Positions 18,101-26,757 are shown, counted from the stretch's first letter. The stretch is DNA of 64,000 nt from Paraburkholderia sp. NMBU_R16 (GCF_013282575.1 NZ_JAAAYE010000023.1:26576-90575); one strand, 5' to 3'. Notes: generated from the letters alone by a model not told the origin. Translations and numbers: made by a program.

Positions 18101-18792
18101 ACACGATCGGCGTTGCAGCCGGTTATTCGCATACGTCGATAGACGAATCGGTGACCGGCGATTCGAGCGCCGCGGACACGCTGCGCGTAGCGCTGTATGG
18201 CGCTCGCTCGTTCGGGCCCATCGACGTGGCTGCAACGCTCGGATACGGGCTCGACTTCCTCTCGCAGAAGCGCCCGTTCGGCACGATCGGTACGGCCGAG
18301 GGCGATCACTACGGCAATGAATTCACGGCTGCGCTGCAGGCGGGCGTGCCGATGTCGGTGGGCGGCCTGACGGTGACGCCGCGCGCCGGACTGCGCTTTG
18401 CATACTTCCGCGGGAACGGCTTTGGCGAGAGCGGCGCGCAAGGGCAGAATCTATCGGTCGATTCCGACAATGCGCGAAGCCTTCAGCCGTTCGTCTCGCT
18501 GGCGATCGACAAGTCGTTCGGCGATGCAATCAAGCCGATCGACGTGCAATGGCGCGTGGGTTACGCCTATGAGACGATGAGCCGCAGTCGCGCTTTGGCA
18601 GTGACATCGCAAGACGGGACGACGTTCTCGGCGCCGGGCACCGACTTGCCGCGCGCTTTGCTGACGACAGGCGCAAGCGTCGGGTTCCACCCGACAAAGG
18701 CCATTGCGGTGGCCGTTGGCGTGGACGCGCTCCTGAACGTGGGACACGCATCGGCGCGGTCCGCTTATGCGAGGTTCGACTACCGGTTCTGA
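15118..18792 (+). CDS. Type V autotransporter with ESPR and Gly-rich passenger
   Basis: 1224 residues from the ATG at 15118, chosen because MNRIYRLVWNPVRRMLQVAS is a textbook extended signal peptide region; the frame also runs upstream without a signal. Signal cleavage is expected after ~residue 70. Residues ~85-350 are extraordinarily rich in Gly and Ala (GGAGGAGGGG runs). Residues ~440-800 contain autotransporter-associated beta-helix repeats, including a duplicated block with ASSGVADNG at both 16549 and 16828. The C-terminal ~270 residues form an autotransporter beta-barrel ending in the outer-membrane signature YARFDYRF. It is probably a surface adhesin. It is transcribed alone. Confidence 0.92.
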   Translation: MNRIYRLVWNPVRRMLQVASELAVASRGGASSVRVRRRGSRRATRRAIPSIAMAASFVGMSLPVSAVTCSATSTTACSAAGGSGVPARTGSGGAGNGDGGGASTFNSGTGATDVLVGTGATNGSGGAGAATMDGLGGAGGVSGGAVSGAIAINVSESGNAGSPGSLGTNFGSGGGGGAADLFFTGTDLTVNPGATVTGGAGGAGGAGASAVVSNGGGGGGGGAGVISTLGAASITNNGAIVGGAGGAGGGGGATGFGGGGGGGGDGMVALGGGTLFVNTGNVTGGIGGSAGVGTSATGNAAGDSGAGVRLVGASTVLENVGTIAGGASGGAAAGAGVVTYGSAVIVNAGTISGGTTGGSNASSIEFGGTGNILQLLTGSVLNGAITLDAGATAKISAQNTGLSLTPSVVLTDAASAVTFDARTAPLTVSGVVTGAGSVAVSGANVPITMSAANSYTGSTTIASGGQLALSGGGSIAASSGVADNGLFDISGTTSGASIASLTGSGVVTLGARTLTITNGTGTFSGAIGGTGGLTVSGGAMTLTGTNTYRGATTIGSGTLALSGSGDISASSGVADNGTLDISATTNGATIATVSGTGTVALGSKTLTVTNGSGTFGGSIAGTGGLTLDGGALTLTSANGYTGATTINGGTLALTGTGTLSSATSVTLASAAATLDLSAAGSQQIAALSGAAGSNVALGASSLTVGDATDRTFSGALSGTGAFIKQGTGMLTLDGASNAFSGTTTVAAGTLEVGDAANPSALLGGNVQVAANATLRGHGTVAGNVANSGVVAPGGSIGTLTVGGDYAQAANGTLSIEVSPTQGSQLRVGGTATLNGVLQIVYDPGTYTARRYALLTATNGVHGTFSNVTSTTSVGADLGSLQQSLAYGANEVDLALAAAASNTPGGSGAIVVAPQDTTIYTTEGTSALGRAQSVNEALLGRLGRSAGAGGAAASTSGSWISATGTSTNVSGTNGRPGFLAREYGFLAGLDRREGPYTIGVAAGYSHTSIDESVTGDSSAADTLRVALYGARSFGPIDVAATLGYGLDFLSQKRPFGTIGTAEGDHYGNEFTAALQAGVPMSVGGLTVTPRAGLRFAYFRGNGFGESGAQGQNLSVDSDNARSLQPFVSLAIDKSFGDAIKPIDVQWRVGYAYETMSRSRALAVTSQDGTTFSAPGTDLPRALLTTGASVGFHPTKAIAVAVGVDALLNVGHASARSAYARFDYRF

Positions 18793-18813
18793 GCGCAGTG
18801 GTGTTGTGTCGGA

Positions 18814-21351
18814 TCAATGTACCGCGAAATGGCGGTAGAACAATCGCTTCATCCATTCCACCGCGAATAAATAGCAGAGCAGCATCGCCAGCAAAATCAG
18901 GAAGAACTGAGGCGGCGGCGCGACGAATCCGAGAAGCGCAGCAAACGGCATGAACGGCAATGCGCCCGCGATTAGCACGACCGCGAGCGAAGTAATTGTC
19001 AATACACGACTTGGCCGGCTCTTGAATGGGCTGCCCTGGGTTCTAATGATAAATATCACCAATACCTGGGTGGCAATCGACTCAATGAACCAGCCAGTAT
19101 GAAAAAGCGCCTCGCCCGCATTGAACGCCTTCAGCATGATGAAAAACGTCAAGAAATCGAAGACCGAACTCACTGGGCCGACCACCCACATGAAATTGCG
19201 AATGAACTTCGTATCCCAATGCTTGGGATGGGTAAGGAAATCGTCATCCACGTTATCCATCGGAATAGGCAGCTCCGAAACATCGTAAAGCAGATTATTG
19301 AGCAGAATCTGCGCCGGCAGCATCGGCAAGAAGGCGAGAAACATCGTTGCACCCGCCATGCTGAACATGTTGCCGAAATTCGAGCTGGTTCCCATCATGA
19401 TGTACTTCATGATGTTGGCGAAGGTCCGTCGGCCTTCCAGCACGCCAGCACGCAATACGTTCAAGTCCTGCCTCAGCAAGATCATCGCCGCCGCCGCCTT
19501 GGCCACGTCTACTGCGCTATCGACCGAGATGCCGATATCCGCGGAATGAAGCGAGGGTGCGTCATTGATACCATCGCCAAGATAGCCGACGGTATGCCCT
19601 CGCGCTTTCAGGCTCAGGATGACGCGGTTTTTCTGCGCCGGCGTGACCCGGCAAAACAGGTTGGCCTTCTTTATCTGCGCCGCCAGCGCGGTGTCGTCCA
19701 TTTGCTGGATCTCGTTGCCGGTGAGCACCCCCGCGACTGGCATGCCAAGTTGTGTAAACACGTGTCGGGTGACCAGCTCGCTATCACCGGTGACGATCTT
19801 GACTTGCACGCCGATTTCCGCCAAGTCTTTGAGCGCTTTGGCCGCGCTGGGCTTAGGGGGATCGAGGAAGGCCGCAAAGCCGGCGAAGATCAGCTCGGTT
19901 TCATCACTCAGTACCGCGTGCGGGTAGTCCGGCGCGACCGATCGCCACGCGATGCCAAGCACTTTGAAGCCTTCTTGCCCAAGACTGTCGTGCAATGCTT
20001 GGATGGTCGCCAGCGCGGCTTCGTCCAGAGGCTGCGTCCCGAGCGCCTCGCCACGTGCGTATTGCGTGGAAAGTTTGAGAATATCCTCCGGCGCCCCCTT
20101 GACCACCAGCAACCGCTGCTGAGCATCGTCAAGCAACACCGAGACACGCCTGCGCTCGAAATCGAACGGCACCTCGTCGATCTTGCGCCAATGGCCGACC
20201 TCGATCTCCTTGTGCTCGAGAATGGCGGCGTCCAAAGGGCTTTTGAGGCCGGTTTCAAAATAGCTATTGAGGTAAGCCAACTGCAGCACCTGCTCGCTAT
20301 CTCGCCCTTGCGCATCCAGATGTCGTTCCAAATGGATGCGTGCCTCGGTCAGCGTGCCGGTCTTGTCGGTGCACAGGACGTCCATGCTGCCGAGATTATG
20401 AATCGCTGCGAGCTGCTTTACGATGACGTGTTGCCGGGCCATGCGCAGTGCGCCGCGCGAGAGCGTTACCGTCACCACCATCGGTAGAAGTTCCGGCGTC
20501 AACCCAACCGCAAGCGCGATAGCGAAGAGAAACGACTCCAGGAAGGGGCGATGGAACAGCGCATTGACCAGAAACACAAAAAGCACCAGCAGCACGGTCA
20601 AGCGCATGATCAACATGCCGAAACTGTGCGTACCCAACTCAAAAGCCGTCGGCGGAGCCTTGGCCACGAGCGAATCCGCGACATTGCCAACGGCTGTATT
20701 CGCACCAATCTGGCACACCATCGCCTTTGCCATCCCGCTGATCACGGATGTTCCCATGAAGACAGCGTTCGCAGCCTGGCTGAGGTCGCCCGTCGGCTCG
20801 GCAAGATCGGCTGCGTGCTTCTCAACTGGGTAGGATTCGCCCGTCAGCAATGCCTGGTTGACAAAGAAATCCTTGGCCTCGATCAAGCGGCAATCTGCCG
20901 GCATGAGATCGCCAGCGGCAAGCAGAACGACATCGCCAGGAACCAGCGTGGCGATCGGCATGTCCTGCGGATGTCCATCGCGTATCACGTTAGCGCGAAC
21001 GGCAACCGTTTGTTTGAGCTGTTCCGCAGCTCGCCCGGCCCGATACTCTTGAACGAAATCGAGGGTCACGCTAACAAGAACGATGAGCCATATGACCACG
21101 AATCCGGTGACCTCGCCAGTTAGCGCCGACACGGCACTGGCGGCGAGCAGGATCATCACCAGCGGGTTTCTGAAGTGACTCAGATACTGCAGCACTTGGG
21201 AGCGTTCACCGCGCGATCGCAGTATATTGGGGCCGAGCCGCATTGCCCTTTGGCGTGCGTCCGACTGGCTTAAGCCCTCCGGCGATGATGCCAAACGTGC
21301 CTGGAGTGCGGCAAAAGGCTGGTTCCAAAAGTGGGATTCCGGACGATCCAT
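18814..21351 (-). CDS. mgtA: Magnesium-translocating P-type ATPase
   Basis: 845 residues from MDRPESHF; the ATG at 21351 has AGAAGG eight bases upstream, better than a start 45 bases earlier. It has a P-type ATPase N-terminus (WNQPFAALQARL), the phosphorylation motif DKTGTLT with Asp at ~329, the hinge GDGINDAPSL, and about ten membrane helices, including VGLTPELLPMVVTVTLSRGA typical of the MgtA/MgtB branch. It imports Mg2+ into the cytoplasm at the expense of ATP. No MgtC or MgtS companion was seen. It borders the stress island that follows and could belong to it. Confidence 0.93.
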   Translation of the reverse strand: MDRPESHFWNQPFAALQARLASSPEGLSQSDARQRAMRLGPNILRSRGERSQVLQYLSHFRNPLVMILLAASAVSALTGEVTGFVVIWLIVLVSVTLDFVQEYRAGRAAEQLKQTVAVRANVIRDGHPQDMPIATLVPGDVVLLAAGDLMPADCRLIEAKDFFVNQALLTGESYPVEKHAADLAEPTGDLSQAANAVFMGTSVISGMAKAMVCQIGANTAVGNVADSLVAKAPPTAFELGTHSFGMLIMRLTVLLVLFVFLVNALFHRPFLESFLFAIALAVGLTPELLPMVVTVTLSRGALRMARQHVIVKQLAAIHNLGSMDVLCTDKTGTLTEARIHLERHLDAQGRDSEQVLQLAYLNSYFETGLKSPLDAAILEHKEIEVGHWRKIDEVPFDFERRRVSVLLDDAQQRLLVVKGAPEDILKLSTQYARGEALGTQPLDEAALATIQALHDSLGQEGFKVLGIAWRSVAPDYPHAVLSDETELIFAGFAAFLDPPKPSAAKALKDLAEIGVQVKIVTGDSELVTRHVFTQLGMPVAGVLTGNEIQQMDDTALAAQIKKANLFCRVTPAQKNRVILSLKARGHTVGYLGDGINDAPSLHSADIGISVDSAVDVAKAAAAMILLRQDLNVLRAGVLEGRRTFANIMKYIMMGTSSNFGNMFSMAGATMFLAFLPMLPAQILLNNLLYDVSELPIPMDNVDDDFLTHPKHWDTKFIRNFMWVVGPVSSVFDFLTFFIMLKAFNAGEALFHTGWFIESIATQVLVIFIIRTQGSPFKSRPSRVLTITSLAVVLIAGALPFMPFAALLGFVAPPPQFFLILLAMLLCYLFAVEWMKRLFYRHFAVH

Positions 21352-21773
21352 TGGGTATACCTTCTGCGGCAACTGCGCGTTCGGCCAGGCGAACAAGGAC
21401 GGGCGGAGGTCAACACGTTAGCACGAGAGGCCGTGGCGGTCCGCCTGGGCCAGTTCATGCCGATTGACTCCCCGACATACCTATGACTGCTGCGCCATAT
21501 CCTCGTGCACAATACGTCGGTATAGTCGGTGCGGCTTCACGCGGCCTGGGCGCTCTCGCTTTGGATGATCTGATGGGAGTGTTGGGGTTTATTACCGTCG
21601 TTCTTGTTGCCCAGCACTTCGGCTCGCTCAAGAAGATGGCCGCGCTGCCTCGGAACCTTCGAAGGCGCATCCGTGGGCATGTTGAGCTTGCTCGGTGTGT
21701 CGGGCGGTCGGAAGTTTGATTGCCGGGATCGTGAATTGAACGTCCATCGCCGGTTGCGCTGCACGAAGCGAGG
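21352..21773. other. Intergenic stretch without a convincing gene
   Basis: Short open frames occur on both strands (for example + strand 21483-21719), but none has a ribosome site, a recognisable domain or clear family resemblance. The region carries the mgtA promoter and the 3' flank of the histidine kinase gene. Confidence 0.4.
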
Positions 21774-22745
21774 TCAGCGAGCTCGACCGCGTATGACCGC
21801 ATGAACAGGAACCGACACCACAATACTGAAACCATCGTGCATGAGCGACCTTCCCATGCTCACCGTACCTCCCAACTGGCGAACGCGCTCCCGGATGCCG
21901 GAGAGTCCAGATGGATACGCATCCGAAGTGTTGCGATAGTCAGTCGCGGTTGCTATACCGTTATCGCTTATGGTCTGCACACAAACGCTCCCATGACGCG
22001 CGAGTTCCACCTTGACCTCGGTTGCATCCTTCGCATGCCGGGTTACATTAGTCAGCGCTTCCTGCACGATTCGGAAGAGCGCCGTGCTTGCCGGATCGTT
22101 GAATTCCATATCGCTCGTATGGTCCTGCAGCGTCGCATAAATGCCCGAACTCTTGCGGAAGTCATCGACGAGCCACTCGAGCGCGGGAAGCAATCCCAGA
22201 TCGTCCAGCACGGCCGGTCGCAGACCCGCCGCGACTCGTCTGACCGATGAAATCGCCCTATCGATTGCACGGTGCAATTCGCCGATACGCAAGATGACTG
22301 ATTTCTGAGTGCCACCTACGCGGAGCTCCGCCTCGAGCGCCGCCAAGTCCATCTTCAGAGCGCTAAGCTGCTGTCCAAGTTCGTCATGCAACTCGCGGGC
22401 AATACGTTTCTTCTCTTCCTCGCGGGTCGATTCGATGGCCGAATCAGGTTGTTCGCCCAGATGCTCGGATTGCTTCGGACGATCGCGCTCCAGCGCATCC
22501 CGCCAAATCTTTCCCGATGCAAAGAACATGCTAAAGCGCACGTACCCCGGTTTGGTCGGGATATCGGTCCAGCAAGTCGAGCAATCCTGATACGAAAGCG
22601 AGAGCCCATGCCCGGTTTCATCGCACGGTTCGAATCCATTGAGCTTCCTTGTCCCAGCATCGCAGCTCGTCTTGCAGGAATAATGCGCTCGAAGCGAATA
22701 GGCGCCTTGCTTAGATCCCGTGCATTCGACGGTTGGAGTGTTCAT
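21774..22745 (-). CDS. Orphan NarL-type (HisKA_3) sensor histidine kinase
   Basis: About 323 residues from the ATG at 22745; an ATG at 22529 would remove the first 72. The C-terminal ~220 residues are a clear HisKA_3 kinase: EEEKKRIARELHDELGQQLSALK with phospho-acceptor His ~120, an N-box IVQEALTNVTRHA, an ATP-binding SDNG and GLSGIRERVRQLGG. The N-terminal ~100 residues show no PAS, GAF or membrane helix but contain several Cys residues, including a DCSTCW pair, which could be a redox or metal sensor if truly translated. There is no response regulator gene nearby. It lies at the edge of the predicted low-oxygen island, so an oxygen-sensing role is an inference. Confidence 0.75.
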   Translation of the reverse strand: MNTPTVECTGSKQGAYSLRAHYSCKTSCDAGTRKLNGFEPCDETGHGLSLSYQDCSTCWTDIPTKPGYVRFSMFFASGKIWRDALERDRPKQSEHLGEQPDSAIESTREEEKKRIARELHDELGQQLSALKMDLAALEAELRVGGTQKSVILRIGELHRAIDRAISSVRRVAAGLRPAVLDDLGLLPALEWLVDDFRKSSGIYATLQDHTSDMEFNDPASTALFRIVQEALTNVTRHAKDATEVKVELARHGSVCVQTISDNGIATATDYRNTSDAYPSGLSGIRERVRQLGGTVSMGRSLMHDGFSIVVSVPVHAVIRGRAR

Positions 22746-23036
22746 GATGCGGGCCTGCAAGAAGGTTGACCACCAGTCACGCACGTCGATTCCGATGCAG
22801 ACTATGCGGTTATGTGCAGCGGATGTCTTGCAGCATATGCAATGGCCACGTCGTGCAGATAAGACTATCCTGTGACAAATCGATCTGCGAGAGCCGCCTG
22901 TTAAGGCGGCGTGCACTCGCAGCGATCCGCGTTCAAGCTCTCACATGAGCCGAAATGAGTCTGTACGGTAGCGGTCCGAGGCGCCACCCGCATAAAGCGT
23001 TGAAATGCGCCTCGCAAGTTTAGGCGGGCAGCGGTG

Positions 23037-23219
23037 TCATGAAGGTCTCTTGATCTTCAATTGAGCGTGCATGTCGCTGATGCGTTGCTCGACAACGTCG
23101 GCGCGGTTTCTTTGCTTATGACTGGTATCGTGCTGCGCACTCGAAGTCGTCGTGCTGGCACTGCCCGACGCCGCCGATTGCGCGGCGGCGGACGTGGCGA
23201 CGAGGACAAGCGCCAACAT
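23037..23219 (-). pseudogene. Remnant of small CpxP/Spy-like periplasmic protein
   Basis: A 60-codon frame with a signal-peptide core (MLALVLVATSAAAQS) followed by a polar linker and VEQRISDMHAQLKIK, which resembles the first helix of CpxP/Spy-like LTxxQ proteins of Burkholderia. The frame stops right after this helix, where family members continue for ~80 residues. The basic N-terminus of the signal peptide is also missing because of an in-frame stop eight codons upstream of the ATG. I read it as a decayed gene. It could instead be a genuine tiny exported peptide. Confidence 0.45.
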
Positions 23220-23369
23220 TGATCGCCGTGCAATCTGTCACGGCCGAGAGACCTCCCGTGATCGCCATGCTCTGGCCGATGAGTTGCTATGGCTAACATG
23301 ATACGCGATGCGATGATTGGAGCTTAGCGATCGATCACTGCGCATCGATGACCTGCGCCAATAAATCTT

Positions 23370-24434
23370 TCAACGCATGATGCGCGTTGTGCTCCCATAA
23401 CGGGAGGCCGCGTGGAGAAGCCGCACATAAACGTCCACGTAACGCTGTGCCATCAATCGTGCACTGAACCGGCTGGAGAAATGCTCGCGGATGACCGGGC
23501 GCGAGAGCACATCGAGTCGCGTCAGGGCATCGACGGCCCCAGGAACATCCTCGACGATGTAGCCCGTTACACCGTGTTCGATCACCTCGGGCACCGAGCC
23601 GCGGTTGAACGCGATAACCGGGGTCCCGCACGCCAGTGCCTCTATCAACACCAAGCCAAATGGCTCCGGCCAATCGATCGGAAACAACAACGCCTTGGCG
23701 CCTGACAGAAATGCGCGCTTCTGCGCTTCGTCGATCTCCCCGACGAATTCGACATGCGGTTTCGACAGCAAAGGCTCGATCACGGTCGTGAAGTACGCTT
23801 GATCGGCTTTGTCCACCTTGGCGGCAACTTTTAGCGGCAGACCGGCGCGCGCCGCGATCTCAATGGCTAGATCGGGGCGCTTCTCCGGACAGATGCGACC
23901 GAGAAACGCGAGATATCCTGGTTGCGTTTCGGGTTGCGGTGTCAGCAGACTGTCGGGCAGGCCATGATGGATCGTGGCGAGCCAGTTTGCCAGCGGTAAC
24001 GGCAAGCGTTGGGCATTCGAAATGGATACCAGCGGCACATGTGGGAACAAATGGAACACCGGTTCCAGTTCAGGTAGATCGAGGCGACCATGCAGCGTCG
24101 ACAGAAACGGCACACGAGATTCAGAAAAGAAGGGGTAAGGCAGGTAACTGAGATGAAAGTGCAATACGTCGAACTCGTGAGCGACGCGGCGCACCTTTTC
24201 AAGCAACACGAGATGCGGGGCAAAAGTGTCACTCATCGTCGGGTCGAGGCGTAGCGCCTGCGGCCATGCCGGTTCAAGATGGGCGGTCGTTTTCGAGTCA
24301 CCGCTGGCGAACAGGGTGACGTCGTGGCCGAGATCGACCAGCGCTTCCGTGAGGTAGGACACCACGCGTTCTGTTCCGCCATAGAGTTTCGGCGGAACGG
24401 CTTCGTACAGCGGAGCGATCTGTGCGATACGCAT
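23370..24434 (-). CDS. GT4 family glycosyltransferase
   Basis: 354 residues, GT-B fold. N-terminus MRIAQIAPLYEAVPPKLYGGTERVV is characteristic of a GT4 subfamily. The C-terminal nucleotide-sugar domain has FLGRICPEKRPDLAIEIA and the E-x7-E element PEPFGLVLIEALACGTPVIA. There is no membrane segment. A start ATG at the end of a long untranslated leader fits. Donor and acceptor are unknown. It sits alone among stress genes; related GT4 genes occur in trehalose or oligosaccharide stress contexts, but this is not demonstrable here. Confidence 0.9.
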   Translation of the reverse strand: MRIAQIAPLYEAVPPKLYGGTERVVSYLTEALVDLGHDVTLFASGDSKTTAHLEPAWPQALRLDPTMSDTFAPHLVLLEKVRRVAHEFDVLHFHLSYLPYPFFSESRVPFLSTLHGRLDLPELEPVFHLFPHVPLVSISNAQRLPLPLANWLATIHHGLPDSLLTPQPETQPGYLAFLGRICPEKRPDLAIEIAARAGLPLKVAAKVDKADQAYFTTVIEPLLSKPHVEFVGEIDEAQKRAFLSGAKALLFPIDWPEPFGLVLIEALACGTPVIAFNRGSVPEVIEHGVTGYIVEDVPGAVDALTRLDVLSRPVIREHFSSRFSARLMAQRYVDVYVRLLHAASRYGSTTRIMR

Positions 24435-24591
24435 CGACTACGGTTCCTTCTCGCGCCAATCAACGACATTCAGCGCGAACCGTGGGGGGGCAGGACCGCA
24501 GACAGTATCTGCCCATCTTTCTTGGTAATCTATTCGCTCGTCTTCCTACAGCGTCTCGGACACCCGGGACGCTGTCCGACCGATCGCCCCG

Positions 24592-24903
24592 TCACTTGAT
24601 CCGCATCGCGTTCTTGACGGATTTGACGCCTCCGACGCGATGAGCCACCTCGACGGCCGTATCGATATCGGCCTGCGAGCGGACAAAGCCACTCAGTTGC
24701 ACGACACCCTTGAACGTCTCCACATTGATCTCGGCGGATTTTAGCGACGGCTCATTCAGCATGGCCGCCTTCACCTTGGTGGTGATGACGGAGTCGTCGA
24801 GGTATTCGCCGGTTGCTTCATGGGTGCGCGAACCCGCGCAGCCGAGGAAAAACGTCAGCAGAAACATCATGAAGAATGCGTAAATGCGATTGCGTTTTGT
24901 CAT
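24592..24903 (-). CDS. BON-domain lipoprotein
   Basis: 103 residues from MTKRNRIY (GGAG six bases upstream). The signal peptide ends in a lipobox FFLGC, giving a lipoprotein with Cys ~22. Residues ~38-103 form one BON domain (DDSVITTKVKAAMLNEPSLKSAEINV, then GVVQLSGFVRSQADI). BON domains bind phospholipid and occur in OsmY-like envelope-stress proteins. It is followed upstream on the same strand by the DUF3309 gene; the ~150-base gap leaves co-transcription possible. Confidence 0.88.
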   Translation of the reverse strand: MTKRNRIYAFFMMFLLTFFLGCAGSRTHEATGEYLDDSVITTKVKAAMLNEPSLKSAEINVETFKGVVQLSGFVRSQADIDTAVEVAHRVGGVKSVKNAMRIK

Positions 24904-25056
24904 TTCTTGCTCCTTCGGTAAACGCGGGTTGGCGCGCCAACTCGGCTCGATAGGCGCTGGCAAACGTGTGGCACATTCTGCGGTGCGGCCGATCCAAGGT
25001 CCGCGATCACGGCCGGGGCAGGCGCATCGCGGCGTGACTCGACGACATCGACGCGC

Positions 25057-25215
25057 TCACAGCCTGCCGAGCAGAAGCAGGACGACGACCACGACGAGGA
25101 TGACACCGAGAATGCCGCTCGGTCCGTAACCCCATCCCCTGCTGTGTGGCCAGGTCGGAATCACTCCGATGAGCAGCAGCACCAAAACGATCAGAAGAAT
25201 TGTTCCCAGCGACAT
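25057..25215 (-). CDS. DUF3309 small membrane protein
   Basis: 52 residues: two hydrophobic helices (TILLIVLVLLLIGVIP and the Leu/Val run near the C-terminus) joined by TWPHSRGWGYGPSG, the invariant loop of DUF3309. AAGGAG lies six bases before the ATG. The function is unknown; the family is common in stress-gene clusters of proteobacteria. A degenerate FNR-type element lies ~138 bases upstream and could serve both this gene and the divergent pseudogene. Confidence 0.85.
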   Translation of the reverse strand: MSLGTILLIVLVLLLIGVIPTWPHSRGWGYGPSGILGVILVVVVVLLLLGRL

Positions 25216-25352
25216 GTTGTTTCTCCTTGACTGGCCCGATTTCGGAATACCACATAAACGGCGCGTCTTTACGAGCCATCTTCACAGATGGGGGCGGCAG
25301 GGTATGTTGCCGAACACCCATGTTTTTGTAGTGCGCTCAAAATGGGGACCGT

Positions 25353-25366
25353 TTGATCTAAGGCAA
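25353..25366 (+). promoter_or_regulatory. Degenerate FNR/FixK-type box
   Basis: TTGATCTAAGGCAA keeps TTGA-N6-GCAA, the minimal FixK/FNR-family spacing. The same element recurs at 26811 and 29908, which argues for function. It lies between the divergent DUF3309 gene and the PRC pseudogene. Confidence 0.4.
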
Positions 25367-25469
25367 TGAGAACGTCCGACGTGGGTCAATGCCGGGCTGG
25401 GAGGAATGCAGCGATCGCAGCCTCCGGTGAAAGTGCCAATTCGCCAGATAGGCCCTTAGCGGCGCAACT

Positions 25470-25483
25470 TTGACGTGCGTCAA
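25470..25483. promoter_or_regulatory. FNR-like dyad TTGAC-N4-GTCAA
   Basis: TTGACGTGCGTCAA is a perfect palindrome of FNR-box geometry, with C/G in place of T/A at the innermost position of each half. It corresponds in the duplicated segment to the perfect box at 26931. Confidence 0.5.
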
Positions 25484-25545
25484 TGGCGAACAAGGCCGGT
25501 AGCCAATACTTTGATGGCAACGTTCACGAACTGAACGCGGTTGTC

Positions 25546-25680
25546 ATGAAAGTTGCGCTGGCTCAATAACGGCGAGCCGGACCGACGTGGTTCAGTTGGC
25601 TTCCGGCTATCGAGCATCGAAGATGCTAGCTGCCGCTGTGTACGATGACAACAAGCACAAGATCGGAACGATCCGAGATC
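25546..25680 (+). pseudogene. PRC-barrel gene, inactivated duplicate
   Basis: Opens with ATGAAAGTTGCGCTGGCT like the intact gene at 27007, but has a TAA at codon 8 (25567-25569) and lacks the ~65 bases coding for the signal peptide. It then resumes near-identity over the region coding QLASGYRASKML and YDENKNKIG before losing similarity near 25680. It is therefore a broken, truncated copy. Confidence 0.75.
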
Positions 25681-25803
25681 ACCGCTATCTGGCGTGACGC
25701 CGGCATGCGAGCCGCAACGCACCGGGACATGTGCCAGCGACGCTGACGAACGAAGTATGTTGCGATCGATCAGCACTATCCGTCTGCCGTCAGGAGCCGA
25801 AGC

Positions 25804-26757
25804 ATGTTCATGCATGCATCTGCCGCAGTCCCAGCGAGCCGCAGGCTACGCAAGGCGGCGCTCATGGCGTCGGTGCTCGTGGCGTGCTGTTTGCCATGCC
25901 CGGGCGCGCCGGCCAACGGCGCGGACGACGCGGCCAACCTGCGCGAGATGTACCAGAAGTTAATGCCCCGGCTTGAGCACAATCAGTTTGAGCGTCCGTT
26001 GTCTCTGATTTCGGAGGAGTCGCCGTCCACGCTCAAGGGGGAAGTCTACGCGGTGATGGCTTATCCGTTCGCGACCTTGAACGCGGTGTTCGGCGATCCG
26101 ACGCAAGGCTCGAAGAACTGGTGCGACGTCATGATTCTGCACCCCAATATCAAGTACTGTCATGCTACCAGCGGTGAGAGCGGCAATACTTTGGTCGTCA
26201 ACGTCAGCAAGAAGGAAGTTGCCGAAGAACTCGGCACGACGTACGTGGTGCAGTTCGAATACGACGCGGTGACCGCCGGCCCGGGATACTTGCAGGTGAA
26301 GCTCCATGCGGACCGTGGACCATTGGGCACCCGGGATTATCAGATCGTTGTCGAAGCGGTAGAGCTTGGCGGCGGCCGTACGTTCCTGCATCTCACGTAT
26401 GCCTATAGCTATGGAGCGATCGGACGTCTTGCCATGAAAGCTTATCTGACCGCCTTTGCTCACGGCAAGGTCGGCTTCACCGAGATTGTCGATCCGTCCG
26501 CTGCCCGGCCGGAATATATCGGCGGGATGCGCGGCCTTATGGAGCGCAACACCATGCGTTACTACCTGGCGGTCGATGCCTATCTCGGCGCGTTGTCCGC
26601 CCCGCCCGACAAGCAACTGGTGCAACGCCTGACCAACTGGTTCGACGCAAACGAACGATATCCGCTGCAACTGCACGAAATGGATCGACAAGAGTACATG
26701 CGGATGAAATTCGACGAATACCAGCGCCAGCAGACAGGGCAGGCGCTCGGGAAATAG
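25804..26757 (+). CDS. Exported protein of unknown function
   Basis: 317 residues with a cleavable signal peptide (basic SRRLRK, hydrophobic MASVLVACCLPC, cleavage expected near APANG-ADD; the Cys pair leaves a lipoprotein possible). I do not recognise the mature domain: a helical start (NLREMYQKLMPRLEH), then alternating strands with ADRGPLGTRDYQIVVEAV and a YAYSYGAIGRLAMKAYL segment. This hints at a START/SRPBCC-like cavity fold but is not diagnostic. The C-terminus is helical and charged. It is enclosed by the two copies of the duplicated PRC segment; its own promoter must lie in 25690-25800. Confidence 0.8.
   Translation: MFMHASAAVPASRRLRKAALMASVLVACCLPCPGAPANGADDAANLREMYQKLMPRLEHNQFERPLSLISEESPSTLKGEVYAVMAYPFATLNAVFGDPTQGSKNWCDVMILHPNIKYCHATSGESGNTLVVNVSKKEVAEELGTTYVVQFEYDAVTAGPGYLQVKLHADRGPLGTRDYQIVVEAVELGGGRTFLHLTYAYSYGAIGRLAMKAYLTAFAHGKVGFTEIVDPSAARPEYIGGMRGLMERNTMRYYLAVDAYLGALSAPPDKQLVQRLTNWFDANERYPLQLHEMDRQEYMRMKFDEYQRQQTGQALGK

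Larger units (their letters stand above)
25351..25680 (+). repeat. Duplicated promoter-PRC segment, decayed copy
   Basis: This stretch aligns with 26809-27207: both begin with TTGATCTAA(G/C)GCAATG, contain a gggtcaatgcc block and a TTGA(C/T)-N4-(G/A)TCAA dyad, and enter PRC-barrel coding sequence. The alignment ends near GATCGG(A/T)A. The copies flank the exported-protein gene at 25804. Confidence 0.75.

Noticed and set aside
19099..20487. A 462-codon open frame on the + strand
   Set aside because: Lies wholly antisense to mgtA with no recognisable motif.
18814..21351. Possible Mg2+-sensing leader riboswitch before mgtA
   Set aside because: No long structured leader or proline-rich leader peptide could be identified in the upstream 400 bases.
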